From positions 53,065,208 through 53,129,207 of the forward strand of contig CM053143.1 in NCBI GenBank assembly GCA_028571685.1: DNA of 64,000 bases, given 5' to 3'. The stretch comes from Heterohyrax brucei (Eukaryota; Chordata; Mammalia; Hyracoidea; Procaviidae). Under the pieces are notes generated by a model, which saw only the letters and a list, made by a program, of their open reading frames with translations, did not search any database and was not told the origin of the DNA. Within the stretch, counting starts at the first letter, position 1. Each line of letters starts with the position of its first letter. The translations under genes were made by a program, and so were the position numbers. This document shows, one piece after another, positions 56,693-64,000 of the stretch.

Positions 56693-57027
56693 AGAGAGAG
56701 TTAGGCCTAAGACAAACATTTTTACTTACAACATTTTGGTGGTGAAGTCTAAGGTAGTAGTAATGTCTAAGGCAAACAATATTCCTTACAATTTTTTGGT
56801 GGTCATCAATTTTCTTTTTAGCTACTGAATAGCACACACTGAGGAACTCAGTGCAGGGATTTCCACTTAGGCTCCTAACTTTGGGAAAGCCCTGAGCTTT
56901 GTTGCTGTTGTTTTGTCTTTTCTGTGTGCTGTGCCCAGCGAATCCAATTTCAACAAGGCTTAGAAAATCTTCCAAAGTCAAAATTATCTTTGGTGGCCTG
57001 TTTACTTCTAAATACCACATTCTGTCT
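56693..57027. other. Unique DNA, nothing recognised
   Basis: It contains a short imperfect direct repeat ('taaggcaaaca' / 'taagacaaaca' with 'ttttggtggt') at about 56709-56805. A minus-strand open frame at 56391-57020 runs through the microsatellite and SINE and is not a gene. Confidence 0.5.
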
Positions 57028-57150
57028 TTTATTTATTTATTTATTATTTAATATGACTGAGTGAAAATGCACATGCCCATATAACCTTACATGCCCACCT
57101 CTGTGCAGCTCCCACTGCTCTCCCTGCCCAGCGACAGCGCACTGTTTCTC
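57028..57150 (-). mobile_element. L1 3' end, about 120 nt (A/C-type)
   Basis: (TTTA)n, then 'tatgactgagtgaaaatgca', 'cagctcccactgctctccct', 'gcccagcgacagcgcactgt'. Confidence 0.82.
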
Positions 57151-57421
57151 CTGTTTTTGATCTCAGTGTTTGTTGCTAGATCATAAATTTGTTTTCTACT
57201 ATATTTTGGTTATTTTGATCAGTGGTGAATTTAGTTAGTCAACATTTAAAACTATGACTATCACTACTAGCAATACAAATAACAAGCTCATGAGATACTG
57301 CTGTCACTGTGTTTTGTGGCACACTCTGCACAAAAGCACACTGACAAAGATCAGCTCATGTGCTGAGACAGAAGAGTTTCTTCCTGGTAGATAAAAGAAG
57401 TTAAATGCCTCTTCCATTTTC

Positions 57422-57645
57422 CTCTGCTGAGCCCTGTTGACCCAGTAGTTTAGGCACTCAGCTGCTAACTGAAAGGCCAACTGTTTGAATCCATGGGCTG
57501 CTCTGTTGGAAGAAGGAAGTGTCATCTACTTCCATACACATTTACAGCCTCGGGAACCATATGTAGAAGCTCTACTGTGCCCCAAAAGCATCACCTTGAG
57601 TTGGAATTGACTCTAAGGTAGTGAGTTTTGGTTTGATGTTGGTAG
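57422..57645 (+). mobile_element. AfroSINE, longer variant
   Basis: 'gagccctgttgacccagtag', 'cagctgctaactgaaaggcc', 'gtcatctacttccatacaca', 'cttgagttggaattgactct', tail 'tgagttttggtttgatg'. The stretch 57151-57421 is unassigned. Confidence 0.82.
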
Positions 57646-58460
57646 AGGGAAAGGAGTTAAAGGAGAGAGCACAGAAGGGAGTTCAGAGCTTTGATAAAGT
57701 TAGATCTTCAAGAAAAGATGCAAAGTTTCCAATTTAAAACTGTCTACTGATAAAACTTGAAATATCACTATCCCACCTATGACCACAGTAGCCCATTTCA
57801 CTTTCTCTATTTCAATTTCTTTTCTAATAACATCATCATTAGTTCTTGCTTTTTTCCCCAATTATTGTCCATTTTTCTGTGTAAACATGTATTGCTTCAC
57901 CTTCTCCTGTCAGTACCTTCAAATTATTTATTCCTTGCTGCCTCTCACATAGTAAATTAATCATCCATACTTGAGGAAACCCTAACACAGAATCCTAAGT
58001 TCATATTGGAGTGAATATATTGTCCTATGAGTTTCACCACAATAAACTTACATTTCCATTTTAAGTGAATTTGAAAAATGCACAAAATATATTTTGCTGC
58101 CTGTATCAAATTCTCACATCTTTCACATCTATTTCAACCTTTACCACTTTTCATTTATCCCTCTTAACATTTTCACAAACCATCCCATTCCACAAAACAT
58201 GGAAACTATGCCTTTACCTGGATTTCACAAAAACTACTAACCTGTTCACCCCAACTTATATGCATTTGTTTCCATCTTCAATAGCATATTTTAGTAAAAA
58301 AAAAAAAAAAAAAGGACTATTTTTCCGTACTAAAAATGTATCCCTTTTTTCCACCTGTAGCTTATGTTTCACCCTTTCCTAATTTCCATTACTTTCTTGT
58401 ACTTTTTCACTGGGTGCTCTATTTCACCTAAGGATCTGCAGAACTCCTGAACGTCTCCAT
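57646..58460. other. Unique DNA with an A18 run
   Basis: A homopolymer of about 18 A at 58296-58313. No element body is visible upstream of it. No gene is supported. Confidence 0.5.
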
Positions 58461-58461
58461 A

Positions 58462-58600
58462 CAGACTGCCAGTGAGTCAGTTCTCCTCTAGGACGAGAAA
58501 GAACTGCTCCATAGAATTTCCAAGGAGCGCTTGGTGGATTTGAACTGCTGACCTCATGGTTATCAGATGTAGCACTTCACCACTAGGCCACCAGGATTTC
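58462..58600 (-). mobile_element. AfroSINE
   Basis: 'agtgagtcagttctcctcta', 'gaatttccaaggagcgcttg', 'gtggatttgaactgctgacc', 'ctaggccaccaggatttcgg'. Confidence 0.88.
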
Positions 58601-59368
58601 GGAACTCCACAGTAAATGTAAACTCCAAATCATCCATACTCTGATGAAGATCTAAATCCACATTAGCATAAATATAAAACATTGAATTACAGATTTATGA
58701 AGTATTGCGTAGGTGCTTTATTGATACACATAAACTATACTACATATTTTGTAAACAATGTTATTAAATTATATATATCGCTTCTTATTCTCTTATAGCA
58801 TATGGCACTTTTCCTCCTTTCACATCTGATTCTAGAAAATTGCAACTGTACAAGCTTGAAACATTTCCTTTAAGTTCTCAGTCTAGATACCAGTTTCACC
58901 ACATCTCTGCCACTTTTGCTCTTTGTTCACCAGTTCTATCTGCTTCAAAACTTCTTTCTTTTTTCCCAAAGATGAGTAAGGTTTAGCTAAAGAAGGCAAA
59001 ATAGTCCACAGGCCTTACAGACTGTTTTAGTGGGATTCTACTTAAGATTAATAGTTCAGGAAAAGGAGTTACTCAATAAAGCCTCTCCCACCTTATTAGA
59101 GTTTTTTTCATTGGAATTTATTGATCTCTTTTGCCATTGAGTCTCATGACTGCATTAGATTTTAATTTAAGGTAGGGATTTTGATATAAATTCAGATATT
59201 TCTGGCTTTCCTTTACAGACTGATATTTTAATAGCATTTGATAGCACCTTGGGGATTTTTAAAATCATTATTCTGTATATCCACTAACCCGAGGGTAAAC
59301 ATTCAAAGTAATAATAATGTTAAGCATAATTAAACCAACACCAAACAAATACATAGTACTCACGCCTT
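58601..59368. other. Unique DNA, nothing recognised
   Basis: No supportable feature. Confidence 0.45.
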
Positions 59369-59369
59369 G

Positions 59370-59507
59370 CTAACCCACTGCCAACAAGTCAGTTCTGACT
59401 CATAATAACCCTATAGACAGAGTTCCCAAGGAATGCCTGCAGATTTGAACTGCTGATACTGTGGTTCCCAGCCATAGCACTTTACCACTGTGCCATCAGG
59501 GTTTCTC
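59370..59507 (-). mobile_element. AfroSINE
   Basis: 'aacaagtcagttctgactca', 'gagttcccaaggaatgcctg', 'cagatttgaactgctgatac', 'tgtgccatcagggtttctca'. Confidence 0.85.
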
Positions 59508-59574
59508 ACAGCTTGCTAGGCCTGTGAAAGTCATGGCTTCAAAAATCAAACCTTGCCTTTGCTTTTACTTTTAT

Positions 59575-59695
59575 AGAAAAGGACGTGAGGCCCAGAGAAA
59601 GTAAGGCAATTGCCCAGAGTTAACCCTGCCAAAAAAGCAGAGCTGAATTTTGAACCTATGATCTATATCCTTAACCTAATGCAATACTGCCATGT
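59575..59695 (+). mobile_element. MIR element, 3' part
   Basis: 'aaggacgtgaggcccagaga', 'aagtaaggcaattgcccaga', 'agagctgaattttgaaccta', 'atgcaatactgcc'. This is the typical MIR order (gaggcccagagagg..aacttgccc..gattcgaaccca..tactgcc). The stretch 59696-60164 is unassigned AT-rich DNA. Confidence 0.8.
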
Positions 59696-60164
59696 GAATC
59701 AGTTCTAAGTTCAGAAACGTTAATACAATGTAGAAAATAAAAACACATTTTTACAAATCAAGATATTTGTAAACAGGGGACAGATACTTCAAGTTGTTTC
59801 TGAGCAAAACTACCTTGACGTAATGACACAGAAACTACTCTAGGACTTTTTGACATAGTTTAGGAGTATCTTCCATCAGTTGCCTATACTCTAATTATTA
59901 CTACTATAACTATTATTATTTTTCAAAGCAGTGAATTTTGAACTTCAAGAGATGAGAAACTCTTTTAATTTATAATTTACTATATAAATAATACATAGTA
60001 ATATTAAGTATTATTCTTACTAGTGTCTTAGTCTCCTGATGGTTGTTTCAACCACCCAGCCCCGATGACTTCACCTTCCCTTCCTCAACCTCAAATTTAC
60101 CACCAAGCTTAGAAGAGGTAGACAGAAAAAAAGTTTTATTCATTTTAACTTTATTTTATTTCTA

Positions 60165-62325
60165 CATAATACTAACTTGAAAATTGACATGTCCAAAGTA
60201 TGTGAGATACAGTCTAGCCATCTTTGCTTCTAAGGAGCACTCTATATTTGTACTTCTTACAGAACAAATCTGTTCGTTCTTTGATAGTCCATGGTACATT
60301 CAATAGTCATCTCTAATACTACAATTCCGGACATCAATTTTTCTCCTTCTTTCCTTATTCTCTGCCCAGCTTTTGCACGCATTTTGCGTGCACCATAGCT
60401 TGGATCAGGTGCACTTTAGTCTTCAGGGTGACATCTTCACTTTTCTATACTTGAAGGAGGTCCTTCATGGCAGATTTTCTCCAGTGCAATGCATCTTTTG
60501 ATTTCTTGACTGCTGCTTCCATGGGTATTGATTGTGGAACCAAGTAAAACGAAATCCTTGACAACCACAGTCTTTTCTCCATTTATCGTGATGTTTCTTA
60601 CTGGTCCAGTGAGCAAGGATTTGTTTTCTTGATGTTGAGGTACAGTCCATACCGATGGCTGTGGTCTCTGATCTTCACTTCCACCAAGAAGGATTGTGCC
60701 ATCTGCATAACATCAGTTGATAATGAATCTTCCTCCAATCCTTACTCCTTGTTTTTTTTTACATAGTCCAGCTTTTCAGATTATTTCCTTTGCATACAGA
60801 TTGAAAAGTTACAACTTTGAATTGAAAGGATAGTCTGATGCAGATTTTTCCTGACTTTAAACCATGCACTGTCCCCTTGTTCTGTCAGAATGACTGTCTC
60901 TTCATCCATGTCCAGGTTACTCATGAGCACAATTAAGTGTTCTGGAATTCATTTTCTGAAATGTTAACCATAATTTATTATGATCCACACAAAGCGAATG
61001 CCTTTGTGTAGTTGATGAAATACAGGTAAACAACTTTCTGCTATTCCCTACTTTCAGCCAAGATCCACCTGACATCAGCAATGATATCCCTGGTTCCACT
61101 TGTGGATCCTGCTGGAATTTCTGATACATCCCTGTCAGTATACTATTACAGTCACTTTTGAAACACCCTTAAAATTTTACTTGCTTGTCATGTTAATGAT
61201 ATTGTTTAGTAATTTCCACATTTGGTTGGATCACGTTTCTTGGAAAGAGACATAAATATGGATCTCTTCCAGTCGATTGGCCTGGTGGTTGTTTGCCAGA
61301 TTTCTTGGCATAAATGAGTGAGCACTTCCAGTGCTGCATCTGTTTGGTGAACATCTCACTTGACATTACATCAGTTCCCAGAGCTTTGTATTTTGTCGAT
61401 GCCTTCAGTGCACCTTTGATTTCTTCCTTCAGTACAATCAGTTCCTGATCATATGCTACCTCTCGAAATGGTTGAATGGTGACCAGTTCCTTCTGGTCTA
61501 ATGACTCTGTATTCCTTCTATCTTCTTTTGATGCTCCCTGAGTCATTCAATATTTTCCCTGTAGAATCCTTCACTATTGTAACTCAAGTCTTGAATTTTT
61601 TCTTCAGTTCTCTCAGCTTGAGAAATGCTGAGCTTGTTCTTCCCTTTTGATTTCCTATTTCCAGCTCTTTGCACATGTCATTACAACATTTTACTTTGTT
61701 TACTCAAGCTTCCCTTTGAAATCTTCTGTTCAGTTCTTTGATTTCATCATTCCTTCCTTTAGTTTAGCTTTAGCTATTCACCATTTGAGAACAATTTCAA
61801 AGTTTCTTCTGACATCCAATGTGGTCTTTTCTTTCATTCCTGTTTCTTTAATGACCTCTTGCTTTCATCATGGATAATACCTTTGATGAAACTCCATAAT
61901 TCATCTGATTTTCAGTTATTAGTGTTCCACTCACCAAATCTATTCTTCAGATGGTCTCTAAACACAGGTGGTATATACTCAAGTTTGTGCTTTGGCTACT
62001 GTGGAGTTGTTCTAATTTTCTTCAGCTTCAGTTGGAGTTTGCAGATGAGTGATAGTCTGTGCCACAGTCAACACCCAGTCTTGTTCTGACTGATGATATT
62101 GAGCTTCTCCATCATCTCTTTTCATAGATGTAGCGGACAGGATTCCTGTGCATTCCACCTGGTGAGGTCCATGTGTGTAGTATGCTGTTTATGTTAGTGA
62201 AAAAAGGTATTTGAAATGAAGAAGTTGTCAGTCTTGCAACATTCTATCATGTGATCTCTGACATCAGTTCTGCTACCAAGGCCATATTTTCCAGTTACAA
62301 ATCCTTCTTTTTTGTAAAGATTCAC
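60165..62325 (-). mobile_element. RTE (BovB-like) LINE fragment
   Basis: Starts inside the C-terminal tail ('catgtccaaagtatgtgaga') and runs to endonuclease-region sequence near 62320; both ends of the element are missing. The RT N-terminal part is readable at 61193-61546: 'LKEEIKGALKASTKYKALGTD' and 'AKKSGKQPPGQ'. 'VDHNKLW' (RT) is at about 60965-60985. It served here as the reference for aligning across the L1-A join. Confidence 0.87.
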
Positions 62326-62389
62326 AGCATTGTAAACCCTGTGGTACAACTCTACTCTCTCCTGTGAGGTCAGTCCTTACAAGTCACTG

Positions 62390-62456
62390 TTGTTTTTTTT
62401 CGTTTGTTTGTTTTTGTTTTGTTTTGTTTTGTTTTGTTTTGTGTGTGTGTGTGTGG
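62390..62456. repeat. (TTTTG)n and (GT)n simple repeat
   Basis: T8, then 'cgtttgtttgtttttg', about five TTTTG units and seven GT units. It follows a short SINE-like fragment (62330-62390: 'gtaaaccctgtggtac', 'ctactctctcctgtgaggtc'). Confidence 0.9.
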
Positions 62457-63080
62457 AAACAAATTAACTATTTCTTGGTTTGCTGTTATCCTGATCCTTT
62501 ATTCATCCCACAACTTTTTAGGTGAATAAATAATTAAAAATGTCAAAAATGACATTGCCTACCAGGTTTTTATCAGGAATGAGAATTTCCTAGAATACAG
62601 CGTACATTAATGACTCTTTCCAGAAAAGGGTTAAATGGGGGGGGTGGGATGACTTAAATGAAAGAAAATGAAAAGAACTAAGCCACAGACCCAAAGAAGT
62701 AGAATCTTGAGAGATAGGCAAGATTTGGTTCAGCTTCTTTAATTTGTGTACAGCTATAATCATGCTGAAGTGAATTTATCATTCTGTGCCTTGGCTATCA
62801 TCTATAAAATAATAAATTTAAGACATAATTTATTATTTGAAATTAATTTCTGCTTTAAAGAATAAAAAAATTTCAGAGACTTAGTGATTTGTCTGTGAAA
62901 GGAACTGAACTGAATAGCAGGACAGTGTTGTAACAACTGTAAAGAGAGAAATATTAAGAATATAAACCTTAGCTGTTTTCATTTAAATATAAAAACATTT
63001 TCCCTTTTTGTTACTTACTTGATACATTACATATTACAATTCTGCACATTAGTAAAATATGTTTTCACATCACTGTGTGT
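62457..63080. other. Unique AT-rich DNA, nothing recognised
   Basis: A short G8 run lies at about 62637. No gene or element is supported. Confidence 0.45.
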
Positions 63081-63081
63081 C

Positions 63082-63192
63082 TGCTAATCCTTGTGGTGCA
63101 ATGGTTAAGTGCTTGGCTGCTAAAGTAACAGCTGGAGGTTTTGACAAACCCCAGCAGCTCCATGGAAGAAAGAACTGGTGATCTGCATCCAA
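63082..63192 (+). mobile_element. AfroSINE (longer variant), 5' part, split by another SINE
   Basis: 'taatccttgtggtgcaatgg', 'ttaagtgcttggctgctaaa', 'gaaagaactggtgatctgca'. It resumes at 63404. Confidence 0.8.
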
Positions 63193-63403
63193 AAGGATGT
63201 TGTTTTTTTGTCATGTGCTGTCCAGCTGATTCTGACTCACTGTGACCTTATGGATGGAGTATAACTGTCCCATGGAGTTTCTGAGCCAGTAATCTTTACA
63301 GAAGCAGATTACCACATCTTTCTCCTGAGGCGTACCTGGTGGGTTTCAGCTGCTGACTTTCTGGTTATTCACCAAGTGCTTATTCACTGCATCAGATAAA
63401 ATC
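63193..63403 (-). mobile_element. AfroSINE (longer variant) inside an AfroSINE
   Basis: 'gctgattctgactcactgtg', 'tgtcccatggagtttctgag', 'cagaagcagattaccacatc' (complement of the extra block), 'gcgtacctggtgggtttcag'. The host SINE's 'ctgcatc' is present on both sides (63184 and 63388 regions), a possible short TSD. Confidence 0.78.
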
Positions 63404-63475
63404 CTATGTGACCCTTCTGCTCTGCCATATGGGGTTGCTATGAGTCAGAATTTACTAAATGGTATTCGCCAACCA
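63404..63475 (+). mobile_element. AfroSINE, 3' part, split by another SINE
   Basis: 'ccttctgctctgccatatgg', 'ggttgctatgagtcagaatt', 'tactaaatggtattcgcc'. It continues the copy at 63082. Confidence 0.8.
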
Positions 63476-64000
63476 CAATATTTGTTACGGGTGGAGTGTT
63501 TATTTTGGAGGAAGCATTCTTCAAAGAAGAGAAGACATTGGTAAATTCCAGGCTATTAGCCTTCTTCCAAAAGATTATCCTTTTTCAGATGTTTGCAGTT
63601 AAAAATTAGTAAGCAGACTTTTGTATTCTAGAACGTTGTTATTCTTCTGCAGTCTAGTCTCATTTTTCAAGCCAATTTAACATGATTCACACACAGGGAC
63701 AGATTAACCAATAGGCAAGATAGGTCAATTTCACTACAAATTAGAAAGTAAGCACAAGCCGGCCATGCTTACCTTGATCACTGGGTCATTCGCCTCTTCA
63801 GGAATTGTAAAGCCGAAAGGAGTCTTTGATTTGATAGGAAGGCATTGTTGGTTTGGGAGAGAGACAGGTTGTAGCCATACCTGGAATCAGAATCTTTGAT
63901 GTGGTACAATTTTTTACTACCAATAACCTGGAAGCAAGGAATGCACTGTGCTGACCTTGACCGTTGTATAATCCACGTTACTCACACACGTTCTTCATGG
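63476..64000. other. Unique DNA to the window end, nothing recognised
   Basis: The phrase 'gacagattaaccaataggca' followed by 'agataggtcaa' near 63700 looks repeat-like, but I cannot place it in a family. Confidence 0.4.

Noticed and set aside
56391..57020. Minus-strand open frame of 209 codons with Ser-Ile-His-Leu repeats
   Set aside because: The repeats are the translated (GGAT)n microsatellite, and the rest is AfroSINE and non-coding DNA.
58296..58313. Poly-A tail of a retrogene
   Set aside because: The A18 run has no AATAAA at the expected distance upstream, no recognisable element body and no visible TSD.
62330..62390. Further AfroSINE copy
   Set aside because: Only two short motifs match ('gtaaaccctgtggtac' and 'ctactctctcctgtgaggtc') with an abnormal layout. 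Mentioned with the adjacent simple repeat but not called separately.
1..64000. CRISPR array, bacterial defence system, phage or operon
   Set aside because: The whole window has mammalian repeat content. The regularly repeated short motifs are microsatellites or SINE boxes, without spacer structure.

Overview
This window is mammalian intergenic or intronic DNA from an afrotherian, most likely an elephant or a close relative. The main evidence is about 35 copies or fragments of the tRNA-derived AfroSINE family (head like 'aaccctggtggtgtagtgg', tail like 'tatgagtcagaattgactc'). With these are RTE (BovB-like) LINE copies whose 3' end matches the AfroSINE tail, and a lineage-typical L1. I find no host protein-coding exon, tRNA, rRNA, CRISPR array or bacterial-style operon. 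The coding capacity belongs to transposable elements, nearly all of them broken. Coordinates of diverged repeats are estimates by eye, usually good to 5-20 bp.

Layout. 1-4.4 kb: AfroSINEs, a MaLR-like LTR, a (GT)n run and unique DNA. 4.4-14.1 kb: an RTE 3' tail, a palindromic mariner-derived element, then an RTE copy (minus) hit by an AfroSINE and by a 6.4-kb L1 (L1-A, plus) with a 15-bp target-site duplication (TSD). 14.1-16.3 kb: SINEs and an L1 tail. 16.36-23.73 kb: full-length decayed L1-B (plus). 23.7-26.5 kb: SINEs, a possible LTR and an L1 tail. 26.58-33.79 kb: L1-C (minus), the youngest-looking full-length L1, with an intact 319-codon ORF1 and an ORF2 broken by two stops and two frameshifts; it sits inside an AfroSINE with a 15-bp TSD. 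33.8-42.4 kb: a TIR DNA transposon split by a SINE, a cluster of three L1 3' tails, SINEs, LTRs and a second copy of the palindromic mariner element. 42.8-44.1 kb: an RTE copy with a 5' inversion. 47.9-51.2 kb: an RTE copy (plus) carrying a 187-bp piece that is an inverted copy of DNA 1 kb downstream. 52.1-55.4 kb: a near-full-length RTE (minus). 55.5-64 kb: an LTR, SINEs, an RTE fragment, a MIR and simple repeats.

How the parts work together. L1 supplies ORF1p (RNA chaperone) and ORF2p (endonuclease and reverse transcriptase). RTE supplies a single EN-RT protein, and the shared 3' tail implies that it mobilised AfroSINEs. Nested insertions give a relative order: RTE before AfroSINE and L1-A; AfroSINE before L1-C; TIR transposon before AfroSINE.

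Most unusual observations: (1) two copies, in opposite orientation, of one palindromic element made from the 3' end of a mariner transposase gene; (2) the inverted templated insertion at 50.66-50.84 kb; (3) tandemly duplicated, monomer-like blocks in the 5' UTRs of all three full-length L1s; (4) a roughly 415-bp spacer between L1 ORF1 and ORF2.
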